Made by a program: the position numbers and the translations under genes. Under the pieces are notes generated by a model. That model was given only the letters and a program-made list of their open reading frames with translations, was not told the origin of the DNA and did no database searches. Of a stretch of 64,000 bases of DNA, positions 42,170 to 50,925 are shown piece by piece. The stretch spans positions 50,426 through 114,425 of the forward strand of contig JBFHIJ010000008.1 of assembly GCA_041596515.1 (NCBI GenBank), given 5' to 3'. The stretch is from JBFHIJ01 sp041596515. Its GTDB lineage: Bacteria; Bacteroidota; Ignavibacteria; Kapaibacteriales; UBA2268. How positions within the stretch are numbered: the first letter of the stretch is position 1; every line of letters starts with the position of its first letter.

Positions 42170-42928
42170 ATGGATACTAAAACAGCATATATCTATGGTA
42201 GAAACGCTATTATAGAAGCTCTCAACTCTGATACTCTTCCAGAAAAAATCTTTGTTACCTATGGTGCTTCTGGCGAACCTATAGATGTTATTTTTACCTT
42301 AGCTAAGAAACTCAACGTAGCTATAGTAAAGCATGACAAAAGAAAGTTTTCTGAATTAGAAAGAAAAGCAGGCATTTCTCAATTTAAAGCTCAAGGTGTA
42401 ATTGCTCTGAAGCAGCTTGTACAGTTTTTAGAAATCGAAGATTTTATAAATCAAGCTTATAAGATTTCAGATGCTCCTGTACTGGTAGCTTTAGATGAAA
42501 TAAATGATCCTCACAATCTTGGTGCTATTGCAAGATCTGCGGAATGCTCTGGTGCTGCCGGTATTATAATTCAGAGCAAAGGTGCTTCTCCTGTAACTCC
42601 TACTGCTCTTAAAACATCTGCCGGTGCTTTAGAGCATTTGCCTGTATGTAGAGTCCCGAATATATCTCAAACTATAAAAATGCTTAAAATGGAAGGATTT
42701 AAAGTTATTGGAACTGCTGCCGGCTCTAATAATCAGTACACTGATGACTTATATAAAGAACCTATCATACTTGTAATAGGTTCTGAAGGAACAGGTATGA
42801 ATCCTAATGTAGCTAAAGTCTGCGATTATAAAGTAAATATTCCTCTAAAAGGAAAAATCGAATCTCTTAATGCATCTGTATCTGCAGGTATTATGTTATA
42901 TGAGATATTGAGACAAAGAAGCTTATAA
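42170..42928 (+). CDS. rlmB: 23S rRNA (guanosine-2'-O-)-methyltransferase RlmB (SpoU family)
   Basis: A 252-residue trefoil-knot methyltransferase. The N-terminal substrate-binding domain begins YIYGRNAIIEAL. The SPOUT motifs are ALDEINDPHNLGAIARSAEC (motif 1), VIGSEGTGMNP (motif 2) and INIPLKG..ESLNASVSAGI-type motif 3 (NIPLKGKIESLNASVSAGIM). RlmB 2'-O-methylates G2251 in the 23S rRNA peptidyl-transferase region. Length agrees with E. coli RlmB (243). Divergent from queF. Confidence 0.93.
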   Translation: MDTKTAYIYGRNAIIEALNSDTLPEKIFVTYGASGEPIDVIFTLAKKLNVAIVKHDKRKFSELERKAGISQFKAQGVIALKQLVQFLEIEDFINQAYKISDAPVLVALDEINDPHNLGAIARSAECSGAAGIIIQSKGASPVTPTALKTSAGALEHLPVCRVPNISQTIKMLKMEGFKVIGTAAGSNNQYTDDLYKEPIILVIGSEGTGMNPNVAKVCDYKVNIPLKGKIESLNASVSAGIMLYEILRQRSL

Positions 42929-42963
42929 TTTCATTTTTTTATCTTTAAAAATTGCTTTACTGG

Positions 42964-43000
42964 CTAAGTGACTCTCTGGTATATTTACTAAGTCACTTAG
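42964..43000 (+). terminator. Hairpin after rlmB
   Basis: CTAAGTGACT / AGTCACTTAG is a 10-bp stem with a 17-base loop, 35 bp after the rlmB stop codon. No T run follows. Confidence 0.5.
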
Positions 43001-43221
43001 TTAGTAAACTTATTAAAAATGATATCACTTGATAACTCTTAGATTTAATATATCTCAATCTGTGCAATATAACTTTATCGCTATACTTAAATATCTTCCT
43101 TATGCTTTTAGTAATATGTATGTTACTAAAACTAATCCATATTAGCTCGCATATTAAATTTTCTTTTATCTAAGCACGAAATGGACTAAATTTGTTTTAT
43201 TTCCAATTTGTGACTAGTGCT

Positions 43222-44046
43222 ATGAAATTTATCATCTTAATATGCATGACTTTATTTACTTTTTCCTGTGCTAATAATGCAGAAATTAAGCAACAATCGG
43301 CTACAGCTAATTCAAATTCTTCAGGTAAACCAGTGAATACTGAACTTAAAAAATACACTTTTGATATTGTACGAACTTTTGATCATGATCCATCAGCTTA
43401 TACTCAAGGATTATTCTTGTATAATGATAATTTATACGAATCTACCGGGCAAAGGGGAGAGTCGTCACTCAGAAAGATTGATCCTAAGAGCGGTAAAGTT
43501 CTAAAAAAAGTGGAATTAGCTGATGAATACTTTGGTGAAGGTGTTACCAGAATAAATGATGAGATATTTATGCTTACTTGGACTTCAGGTAAATGCTTTG
43601 TATATGATATCAATACATTTAAGCAAAAAAGAGAATATAAATATCCGGGTGAGGGTTGGGGACTAACCAGCACAGAAGACAATCATCTGATGATGACAGA
43701 TGGCTCAAACTATATCAGATATATCGATCCTACAACTTTTGAAGTTAAAAATACTATAGCTATTTACTACCAAAACTCTCCTGTAAATGCTCTCAACGAG
43801 ATTGAAAAAGTAGATAATATTATTATTGCTAATATTTACACTTCAGATGCTATAGCTGTTATAGATTTGAATACAAATCAAATGCAAGGTATAATAGACT
43901 GCTCTGAGCTTCGTAAGACACTTAAAGATAATCCAAGGGCAGAAGTGCTTAATGGTATCGCTTATGATAAAGAAACTAAACACCTTTACCTAACAGGTAA
44001 ATACTGGAATACCATGTTCGAAATAAAAGTAAATGACTTGTTTTAA
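43222..44046 (+). CDS. Glutaminyl-peptide cyclotransferase, lipoprotein
   Basis: A 274-residue protein from ATG 43222 (MKFIILICMTLFTFSC); an upstream ATG at 43192 would only add ten residues before the lipoprotein signal. It is the plant/bacterial-type five-bladed propeller glutaminyl cyclase, converting N-terminal Gln to pyroglutamate in the periplasm. Visible hallmarks are FDHDPSAYTQGLFLYNDN, LYESTGQRGESSLRKID, YFGEGVTRI, YPGEGWGLT and NGIAYDKETKHLYLTGKYW. TAAATTTG at 43187-43194 could be a -7 element. Confidence 0.9.
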   Translation: MKFIILICMTLFTFSCANNAEIKQQSATANSNSSGKPVNTELKKYTFDIVRTFDHDPSAYTQGLFLYNDNLYESTGQRGESSLRKIDPKSGKVLKKVELADEYFGEGVTRINDEIFMLTWTSGKCFVYDINTFKQKREYKYPGEGWGLTSTEDNHLMMTDGSNYIRYIDPTTFEVKNTIAIYYQNSPVNALNEIEKVDNIIIANIYTSDAIAVIDLNTNQMQGIIDCSELRKTLKDNPRAEVLNGIAYDKETKHLYLTGKYWNTMFEIKVNDLF

Positions 44047-44121
44047 CTGTAAAAAGTAAAACTTATTGGTGTCGCTACGTATATAGTTTATATTACAACA
44101 GAAAAAATAAAGAGTATCTAA

Positions 44122-45015
44122 ATGAATGACTATAAAAAATATCTAAAACCGGAAGTAATTGCTCAAATTCAAAACATTGAAATGAAAGCTAAACTCGTAG
44201 TAGAAGGCTTTATTACCGGTTTACATAAATCTCCTTATCATGGTTTTTCTGTTGAATTCGCCGAACATAGGCAGTACCGCCCCGGTGATGAAATCAAGCA
44301 TATAGACTGGAAAGTTTACGGAAGATCCAATAAATACTACGTAAAGCAATACGAAGAAGAAACTAACCTAAGAGCAGTAATAGCTATTGATTCGTCTGCA
44401 TCTATGAAATATGCATCCAAAGGAAATATAAGTAAATATGAATATGCAAGCTACTTAGCAGCAGCCTTAGCTACATTACTTATTAGACAAAGAGACGCAG
44501 TAGGACTTGCTTTGTATGACAATGAATTAAAAAAGTTTTTGCCACCTAACTCAAAACCTTCTTTTATTCACCCTATTCTAAAAACAATAGATGAATATGT
44601 CCCTTCAAATGAAACAGGCACTGCTAAAGCATTGGACGAACTTGCCGAGCGCATAAAACGCAGAGGTTTGGTGATAATTATAAGTGATTTCTTTGATGAT
44701 ATCAAATCTGTAACTGATGCTTTAAAACACTTTAGACACAGAAACCACGATGTACTGGCTCTGCAAGTACTTGACCCTAAAGAAATAAACTTTGACTTTG
44801 GTGAAGGTGCTAATTTTATAGACCTTGAAACAGGCGAAGAGATAGTAACTCAACCATATCAAATCCAAAAAGCATACAAGGGAGCTGTTTCCGAATTTAT
44901 CAATCAGGTAAAAAGGGAATGCCAGCTCCATAAAATAGACTACCATCTAATAAGTACAGCTGATACTTTTGATAAAGCACTAAGAGAGTATCTAACTAAA
45001 AGATCTAAAATGTAA
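44122..45015 (+). CDS. DUF58 / von Willebrand A-like protein
   Basis: A 297-residue cytoplasmic protein. The DUF58 block HGFSVEFAEHRQYRPGDEIK followed by HIDWKVYGRSNKYYVKQYEE is complete. The vWA MIDAS motif is AIDSSASM (DxSxS), with a later ISDFFDD. Such proteins usually sit in MoxR ATPase operons (batABCDE) and take part in chaperone-like or envelope-stress functions. Here no MoxR gene is adjacent, so it is separated from its usual partner. Confidence 0.9.
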   Translation: MNDYKKYLKPEVIAQIQNIEMKAKLVVEGFITGLHKSPYHGFSVEFAEHRQYRPGDEIKHIDWKVYGRSNKYYVKQYEEETNLRAVIAIDSSASMKYASKGNISKYEYASYLAAALATLLIRQRDAVGLALYDNELKKFLPPNSKPSFIHPILKTIDEYVPSNETGTAKALDELAERIKRRGLVIIISDFFDDIKSVTDALKHFRHRNHDVLALQVLDPKEINFDFGEGANFIDLETGEEIVTQPYQIQKAYKGAVSEFINQVKRECQLHKIDYHLISTADTFDKALREYLTKRSKM

Positions 45016-45035
45016 TAATATCTGATTGCTCTAAA

Positions 45036-45225
45036 AACCTTAACCCCAAACCCCTTGTCAGGGGCTTACTTGATTTTGGGGTAGGTTGATTTCATCTCTT
45101 TTCATATCATTCTCCTGGAAGATATATACCTATCTCAGGATTAGATCAACATTTTTCTTAAGCCCCCTTGACAAAGCGATGTGCTGAGCTAAAGTTTACC
45201 CAGAGCGAAGTCGAAGGGAAGTATG
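45036..45225. other. Structured spacer with repeat remnant
   Basis: A nested stem-loop at 45036-45087 has outer arms AACC.. AACCCCAAA / TTTGGGGT.GGTT and an inner CCCCT / AGGGG. About 100 bp later, TTAAGCCCCCTTGACA (45157-45172) is an approximate inverted copy of TGTCAGGGGCTTA. A fragment with CTGAGC and GAGCGAAGTCGAAGGG (45185-45216) resembles the arms of the 38-41 kb array. It lies between converging DUF58 and ppk2 genes. Confidence 0.5.
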
Positions 45226-45256
45226 GGTTTGGCGGATTTATACAAGTTTTACAAAA

Positions 45257-46072
45257 TCAATATACTTCTGGTATAAAGTTTATATCCTCAATAGGCAACC
45301 TTACTGTTGCAGAAGTTATCCTTCTTTCAGGGAACTCAAATGGATCAGGTATAACATCTTCGTATTGCAATTTAGATAGTAAATGAGAAATCACATTTAA
45401 CCTAGCTCGTTTTTTATCATCTGATATTACATCATACCACGGAGACTTTTTAGTATCTGTATATTTGAACATCTCATCTTTGGCTCGGCTGTACTCTACC
45501 CATTTATCAAAAGATGCTAAATCAACAGGGGAGAGCTTCCATCTTTTCTTAGGATCTATCGCTCTTGCTCTAAACCTTCTTTCCTGTTCTTCTTCACTAA
45601 CAGAAATCCAATATTTAAGCAAAATTATTCCTGAGCGAATAAGCATTCTTTCAAATTCGGGACATGAACGTAAAAATTCTTCGTACTCATCATCCGTACA
45701 AAATCCCATCACTCGCTCCACTCCGGCACGATTATACCAACTTCTGTCAAAAACAACTATTTCACCTCCGGCCGGCAAATGTGATACGTATCTCTGGAAA
45801 TACCACTGAGTCTGCTCTCTGTCCGATGGTTTTGTAAGTGCTACAACCCTGGCAATTCTCGGATTCAAAGGTTCTAGAATTCTTTTTATAATACCGCCTT
45901 TTCCGGCTGCATCCCTTCCTTCAAAAAGAACAACAACTTTCAGTTTCTTTTGATTTACCCAGTGCTGCAATTTAACTAACTCCATCTGAAGATTTTGCAA
46001 CTCCTGATGATAATACTTAGATTTGATTCTACCATCTTCGTGGTACTGTTTGGGATCTGATCTGTCTGGCAT
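45257..46072 (-). CDS. ppk2: Polyphosphate kinase 2
   Basis: A 271-residue PPK2 family enzyme that transfers phosphate between polyphosphate and nucleoside di/monophosphates. The Walker A is FEGRDAAGKGG, the Walker B is VVFDRSWYNRAGVERVMGF, and the lid module is FRARAIDPKKRWKLSPVD. The family signature LNPRIARVVALTKPSDREQT and the downstream SPWYDVISDDKKRARLN are present. A short C-terminal extension (FPERRITSATVRLPIEDI) is normal for class I PPK2. It converges on the DUF58 gene. Confidence 0.93.
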   Translation of the reverse strand: MPDRSDPKQYHEDGRIKSKYYHQELQNLQMELVKLQHWVNQKKLKVVVLFEGRDAAGKGGIIKRILEPLNPRIARVVALTKPSDREQTQWYFQRYVSHLPAGGEIVVFDRSWYNRAGVERVMGFCTDDEYEEFLRSCPEFERMLIRSGIILLKYWISVSEEEQERRFRARAIDPKKRWKLSPVDLASFDKWVEYSRAKDEMFKYTDTKKSPWYDVISDDKKRARLNVISHLLSKLQYEDVIPDPFEFPERRITSATVRLPIEDINFIPEVY

Positions 46073-46391
46073 AATATACTCCTTAGGTCTTTTATTATAA
46101 CACGCAAATAGGATATGATTATTTATATCTGATTTATTTTTATCTAATTTAGAGCAAACTGTTTTTAGTTAGCATTTTTTATTTCTGATCTTTTGTTATT
46201 TTGATTAGGTACATAAAAAATATAAAATTATGATCTTTACCTATATTGTTTGGTAAGAGCTTATTCCAAATAATTCGTCACACGTAATTGCTTCCACCTA
46301 CATTTTAATTATTTGGTTTAGCATTTATTAACTAATTTCGTGTAGAATCAAAAAGACTATATTTAATACACTAATATAATAGGATTTCGAT
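46073..46391. other. 319-bp divergent intergenic region
   Basis: AT-rich spacer between divergent ppk2 and serS. TAATTTCG at about 46333 is one mismatch from the TAnnTTTG -7 pattern and could belong to serS. I see nothing else I can support. Confidence 0.35.
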
Positions 46392-47651
46392 ATGTTGGAT
46401 TTGAAATTTGTACGCGAAAATATTGATTTAGTACAGCAAAATATCAAAAACAAAAACGAATCTGTAGATGTTACTGCTCTTCCTCAGTTAGACGAAAAAA
46501 GAAGAACTATCATCGCTGAAGTTGAAAATCTAAAAAATCTTCGTAATACCGCTTCTAAAGAAATTGCTCTTCTTAAAAGAAATAAAGAAAATGCAGATAA
46601 TAAAATTGCTGAAATGAAAGAAGTTTCTGATAAAATAAAAGATATGGACGATGAACTTCGCGAAGTAGAAAATCAAATTGCTGAGCTTATGAGCAAAGTT
46701 CCTAATATGTGCCACAAAGATGTACCTGTAGGAAAAACTGAAGCTGATAACGTAGTGGTAAAAGAATGGGGCGAAAGAGTTACTCAGCCTATTAAAAAAG
46801 ACCATATCGAAATTGCTAAGGATCGTAAAATTATTGATTTCGAACGTGGTGCTAAAGTTTCAGGTGCCGGTTTTGCTTTCTATACCGGCAAAGGTGCAGC
46901 TTTAGAAAGAGCTCTTATCAACTTCTTCCTAAATACCCACTTAGAAAAACATGGCTACTATGAAATGATGCCTCCTTTCTTAGTAAATGAAAACTCAATG
47001 CGTGGAACAGGTCAGCTCCCTAAAATGGCTGAAGATATGTACCATGCAACTGAAGACAATATGTATTTAATCCCTACTGCTGAAGTGCCTCTGACTAATT
47101 ACTATAATAACGAAATTATACGTGAAGAGCTTCCTATTAAGATTTGCGGATATTCTCCTTGTTTCAGAAGAGAAGCAGGCAGCTACGGCAAGGAAGTTCA
47201 CGGTTTCCTTAGGGTTCATCAGTTCAATAAAGTAGAGCTCGTTAAGTTCACTAAACCTGAGGACTCATACAATGAGTTAGAAAAGCTTATAAAAGACGCT
47301 GAGGACCTTTTACAGGCCTTAGGATTAGAATATAGACTACTTCACCTTTGCTCCGGCGACACTAGTTTCTCATCAGCTTCTACTTTTGATTTAGAAGTAT
47401 GGGCACCGGGCGAAGAAAAGTGGTTAGAAGTTTCAAGCTGTTCTAATTTTGAAGACTTCCAAGGAAGAAGAGCTAACATTAGATTCAAAAGAGAACCAAA
47501 TGCTAAGCCTGAATTCGTACACACATTGAACGGATCTGCATTAGCTACTTCAAGAATATTTGCAGCTTTGATTGAAACTTATCTACAGGAAGACGGAACC
47601 GTAAAAGTACCTGAATGTTTGCAGAGATATACAGGCTTCGATACTATATAA
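46392..47651 (+). CDS. serS: Seryl-tRNA synthetase
   Basis: A 419-residue class II synthetase. The N-terminal antiparallel coiled-coil arm (about residues 28-100, rich in K/E/N) binds the long variable arm of tRNA-Ser. The core shows TGQLPKMAEDMYH, IPTAEVPLTNYY, motif 2 PCFRREAGSYGKEVHGFLRV with HQFNKVELVKF, and motif 3 HTLNGSALATSRIFAALIE with the final Arg. Length is standard. It directly precedes the DnaA-box-containing intergenic region. Confidence 0.97.
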   Translation: MLDLKFVRENIDLVQQNIKNKNESVDVTALPQLDEKRRTIIAEVENLKNLRNTASKEIALLKRNKENADNKIAEMKEVSDKIKDMDDELREVENQIAELMSKVPNMCHKDVPVGKTEADNVVVKEWGERVTQPIKKDHIEIAKDRKIIDFERGAKVSGAGFAFYTGKGAALERALINFFLNTHLEKHGYYEMMPPFLVNENSMRGTGQLPKMAEDMYHATEDNMYLIPTAEVPLTNYYNNEIIREELPIKICGYSPCFRREAGSYGKEVHGFLRVHQFNKVELVKFTKPEDSYNELEKLIKDAEDLLQALGLEYRLLHLCSGDTSFSSASTFDLEVWAPGEEKWLEVSSCSNFEDFQGRRANIRFKREPNAKPEFVHTLNGSALATSRIFAALIETYLQEDGTVKVPECLQRYTGFDTI

Positions 47652-47797
47652 TAACATTGAGTTCTTTTTTTCTATTATAAATATGATGTTGATGTACTTA
47701 GTGTAGAAAAGTTGAAAAGCTAAAAATCGGAAAGCTAAGTATTTGAAATATCGAAATTTATAAAGGAAATTTAATAATCAAATATTGTTGAAAAGTA

Positions 47798-47806
47798 TGT
47801 GGATAA
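47798..47806 (-). other. DnaA box 1 (perfect)
   Basis: TTATCCACA on the minus strand, within GTATGTGGATAACTTA. Confidence 0.65.
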
Positions 47807-47862
47807 CTTATAGTTGTTAACATTCTAAGTTGAATACTTTTAGATGTTGACAAAATCCAAAG

Positions 47863-47871
47863 TTATCCACA
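47863..47871 (+). other. DnaA box 2 (perfect)
   Basis: TTATCCACA on the plus strand, 56 bp from box 1 and in inverted orientation. Confidence 0.65.
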
Positions 47872-47919
47872 TAATATTCAAGATTTCCAACACTCTTTAA
47901 AACAGCCCTGTATCTAAGT

Positions 47920-47928
47920 TGTGGACAA
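47920..47928 (-). other. DnaA box 3 (one mismatch)
   Basis: TTGTCCACA on the minus strand, within AAGTTGTGGACAATTA. Confidence 0.5.
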
Positions 47929-48131
47929 TTATTTGAGAAATTTCTAAAGTTATTTTAAGTCTTTGTAAGACAAATAATTATTACTGCATATCTTTTACCC
48001 ATGCCATTCTAAGTCCTTATTTTTACAAATTTCTGCTATTTTGTTTGTAGAGAAATCAACAGAGGGTGTGAAATTTTAAAAATTGAGTATATATATTCTA
48101 TCGACTCAGTCCATTTTGTGTACTTATCTAT

Positions 48132-48282
48132 TTATCATTAGATGTCATCAAAGTGCTGTAAATGACTCTATAGCAATGGAGCTTGCTTACTTGCTCTGTA
48201 ATAAAATATTAGGTAATTGCTCATTGAATATAGGGTTTCACCCACTTACTATTCAATAGCTTTAATAATTTCCAATCATTTC
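48132..48282 (-). repeat. Dispersed MITE-like repeat, copy G (diverged)
   Basis: In minus orientation it ends with CATTTACAGCACTTTGATGA and CATCTAATGATAAA. The central part CCTAATATTTTATTACAGAG is diverged and the hairpin is weakened (AAGTGGG / ACCCTAT). It lies between the DnaA-box region and pirin. Confidence 0.75.
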
Positions 48283-48383
48283 TAATTACAAATTTCAGTT
48301 AAAGAAATATATATTAGTCATTCCTAAATAAATAATATGTGATTACGTTATCTTATATAATAATCAATACGAAAAGTCGAACG

Positions 48384-49094
48384 ATGAAATATACAATATA
48401 TAAATCAAAAGACAGAGGTTATGCGAATCATGGTTGGTTAGAGACATACCATTCTTTTAGCTTTGCCTCTTATTATAATCCTGATATGATGCAGTTTGGT
48501 GCTTTAAGAGTAATTAATGATGACAGTATAGCTCCTACAAAAGGATTTGGTACTCACCCTCACGACAATATGGAGATAATTACTATACCTCTGGAAGGAA
48601 AGCTTAAACACGAAGACAGTATGGGTAATTCTTCAGTTATAAAATCAGGTGAGATACAGGTGATGAGTGCCGGCAAAGGTGTGCTTCACAGCGAATATAA
48701 TGCTGATGACTCTAATATTTGCAAGTTGCTACAAATATGGGTTTTGCCTAAAGAAAGAAATATTAAGCCAAGATATGATCAAATATCTTTAGAGCAAGTT
48801 TATAAAAAAAATGAGCTTTATGGAATTTTATCTCCGAATCCGGAAGAAAGTGGTGTATGGATAAATCAAGATGCATGGTTCTCTATGGGGGATTTGGATG
48901 ACGGTGTAACTCAAACTTACAATGTACGTAATAGCAATGGAGTATATGTTTTTGTAATAGAAGGCTGTATCGAAATATATGGTCAGGTATTAAACAGACG
49001 AGATGCCATAGGAATAGAAGAAGCGGATGAGTTTGTTATAAAATCAATTGATAAATCAAATATTTTAATAATGGATATACCAATGTCCATATAG
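48384..49094 (+). CDS. Pirin family protein
   Basis: A 236-residue bicupin of the YhhW-type pirin group. Start ATG 48384 (MKYTIYKSKDRGYANHGWLE) is preferred over a GTG at 48339. The N-terminal cupin has the metal ligands in GTHPHDNMEII (two His), LHSEYN (His) and the acidic residue. FGALRVINDDSIAPTKGFG is the pirin signature. Family members show quercetin 2,3-dioxygenase activity or redox sensing; the substrate here is unknown. A nitroreductase gene follows 12 bp later, a common pairing for oxidative or xenobiotic metabolism. Confidence 0.92.
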   Translation: MKYTIYKSKDRGYANHGWLETYHSFSFASYYNPDMMQFGALRVINDDSIAPTKGFGTHPHDNMEIITIPLEGKLKHEDSMGNSSVIKSGEIQVMSAGKGVLHSEYNADDSNICKLLQIWVLPKERNIKPRYDQISLEQVYKKNELYGILSPNPEESGVWINQDAWFSMGDLDDGVTQTYNVRNSNGVYVFVIEGCIEIYGQVLNRRDAIGIEEADEFVIKSIDKSNILIMDIPMSI

Positions 49095-49106
49095 GAGAAA
49101 TTAGAG

Positions 49107-49736
49107 ATGAATTTATTAGAAAATCTAAACTGGCGTTATGCCACAAAAAAATTTGATACTACAAAAAAGATTAGTAAAGATGATTTAGATAAGCTGATGG
49201 AAGCAGTTAGGCTATCAGTATCTTCTTATGGCTTGCAACTATATAAAGTCTTAGTTGTTGAAGATAATAAAGTAAAAGAGAAGCTAAAAGCAGCTGCATG
49301 GAATCAGACTCAATTAACTGATGCATCTAACATTTTTGTATTTTGTAACTATGCAGACGTAAAAGCTGAACATATTGATGAATATATTGATAATGTAGCT
49401 AAGACTCGCAATATGGAAGTGAAAGATCTAGTCCAATATGCAGATATTATGAAAAATACTGTATTGGGTTTGGATATAGAAACTAAAGCAAACTGGACTG
49501 CACGTCAAACTTATATAGCTTTGGGGACTTTGTTAGACGCATGCGCAGAATTGAGAATAGATGCCTGCCCAATGGAAGGCTTTGATAATGCACAATTTGA
49601 CGAAATACTCGGACTAAAAGAAAAAGGTTTAAAATCTGCTGTAATAGCTGCTGTAGGCTATCGTTCAGATGAAGATCCATATCAACATTTGACAAAAGTA
49701 AGAAAAAGTAAAAAAGATTTATTTGAAATTATCTAG
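49107..49736 (+). CDS. NAD(P)H-dependent nitroreductase (NfsB-like)
   Basis: A 209-residue FMN enzyme. The N-terminal NWRYATKKFD is the FMN-phosphate binding segment, SVSSYGLQLYKVLVV is the PSS-type dimer/FMN region, and CPMEGFDNAQFDEIL followed by VIAAVGYRSDEDPY are the C-terminal FMN contacts. It reduces nitro compounds or quinones. It lies 12 bp after pirin in the same orientation and ends in a terminator, so the two form a two-gene operon. Confidence 0.92.
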   Translation: MNLLENLNWRYATKKFDTTKKISKDDLDKLMEAVRLSVSSYGLQLYKVLVVEDNKVKEKLKAAAWNQTQLTDASNIFVFCNYADVKAEHIDEYIDNVAKTRNMEVKDLVQYADIMKNTVLGLDIETKANWTARQTYIALGTLLDACAELRIDACPMEGFDNAQFDEILGLKEKGLKSAVIAAVGYRSDEDPYQHLTKVRKSKKDLFEII

Positions 49737-49765
49737 AGTTTAGATTGTAAATAGATAAAATATAT

Positions 49766-49797
49766 AAAGAGATGCTGGAAATAGTGTCTCTTTTTTT
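49766..49797 (+). terminator. Rho-independent terminator after nitroreductase
   Basis: AAAGAGATGCT / AGTGTCTCTTT (two G-T pairs) runs into a T7 tract, 29 bp after the stop codon. Confidence 0.8.
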
Positions 49798-49878
49798 GTA
49801 AAAATCAAATAAATTTAATTATCTTAGTATCATTGTAATAACTTTACTTACCATAATAATAGGCAAGCAATAATACTT

Positions 49879-50847
49879 ATGAAGATAAAATACATTATGA
49901 TAGCTATCTTATTTTGTGGACTATATACTCAGGTAATAGCTCAAACTAATATAGAATCTGTAATAACAAAAGAATTTGTGAAGTTCTACAATGCAGATAA
50001 GCCGGATAGTATTTTTAAGCTTTATAATATCCATATGCAGGAAGCTCTCCCTATTGATAAAACCAGGGAGTTTATCGGGCAGACTAAAACTCAGTTAGGT
50101 GATATTATGAGTTATGAATTTATCGCTTATCATGAGCAAAATACCAAGCTTGCAATCTATAAAACAAAGTTTAGGTATGCGGAATATGATTTGTTTATAG
50201 AGGTAAATAACAATCTAATTTCAGGCTTGCTCATTAAGCCACATAAAGATAAAAGTATCAATATAATAGAGAGAAATATAACTAAGATGCGACTACCATT
50301 TAATGGAAAGTGGTACGTAGTGTGGGGTGGAGATACTAAAGAATTGAATTATCATGTGGAATCAGATGCTCAAAAAAATGCTTTTGATTTTATAATAATA
50401 GGTAATAATGGTAAATCATATTCCAATAGTGGTAAAAATAATGAAGACTATTACTGTTTTGGTAAAGAACTATTAGCTCCATGTGATGCTAAAGTGTTCA
50501 TGGCGGTAGATGGAATCAAAGATAATATTCCCGGTAACATGAATGCTTCATTTCCAATGGGAAATACTGTTATACTTAAAACAGATGCAGGGGAATATAT
50601 ATACTTATGCCATTTCAAACAGTTTTCAATAAAGGTAAAAGAAGGTTGCACTGTCCAAAGAGGAGATTTATTAGGTTATTGTGGTAATTCAGGTAGATCC
50701 TCTGAACCTCACTTACACTTTCACATTCAAAATACAGATGATGATTCAAATGCCACAGGTATAAAATGTTATTTTGAGAGTATTATAGTAAATGGAGAGA
50801 GTAAAAATAATTATTCTCCTTTGCAATCTGAAACAGTTGAGCAATAG
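49879..50847 (+). CDS. Secreted M23 family (LytM-like) metallopeptidase
   Basis: A 322-residue protein with a Sec signal (MKIKYIMIAILFCGLYTQVIAQ). Residues ~25-130 form an NTF2/DUF3887-like domain (FYNADKPDSIFKLYNIHMQE). The M23 domain has the Zn ligand pair in HVESDAQKNAFDF (His, Asp), CHFKQFSIKVKEGCTVQRGD, and the HLHFH motif. It cleaves peptidoglycan peptide cross-links in the periplasm, or is an inactive relative; the ligands look intact. Its own unit, between the nitroreductase terminator and converging recX. Confidence 0.9.
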   Translation: MKIKYIMIAILFCGLYTQVIAQTNIESVITKEFVKFYNADKPDSIFKLYNIHMQEALPIDKTREFIGQTKTQLGDIMSYEFIAYHEQNTKLAIYKTKFRYAEYDLFIEVNNNLISGLLIKPHKDKSINIIERNITKMRLPFNGKWYVVWGGDTKELNYHVESDAQKNAFDFIIIGNNGKSYSNSGKNNEDYYCFGKELLAPCDAKVFMAVDGIKDNIPGNMNASFPMGNTVILKTDAGEYIYLCHFKQFSIKVKEGCTVQRGDLLGYCGNSGRSSEPHLHFHIQNTDDDSNATGIKCYFESIIVNGESKNNYSPLQSETVEQ

Positions 50848-50925
50848 TAACTTGTTGATTAAATATTAAGCTGCTTACCTGAAAAATATATATAACCTAA
50901 CGCTAAGCACTCTAAAAGACAGAGT

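Larger units (their letters stand above)
47652..48130. other. Candidate replication origin (oriC-like DnaA-box cluster)
   Basis: An AT-rich, gene-free region with two perfect DnaA boxes in opposite orientation: TGTGGATAA at 47798-47806 and TTATCCACA at 47863-47871. A third box lies at 47920-47928 (TGTGGACAA, i.e. TTGTCCACA, one mismatch). AT-rich tracts flank the boxes on both sides and could unwind. The full gap to pirin is 690-730 bp, the largest non-array gap in the window. dnaA itself is not in the window, and gene orientation does not switch sharply here. Confidence 0.5.

Noticed and set aside
45168..45386. 72-codon frame between DUF58 and ppk2
   Set aside because: It covers a repeat remnant and then the antisense of the ppk2 3' end.
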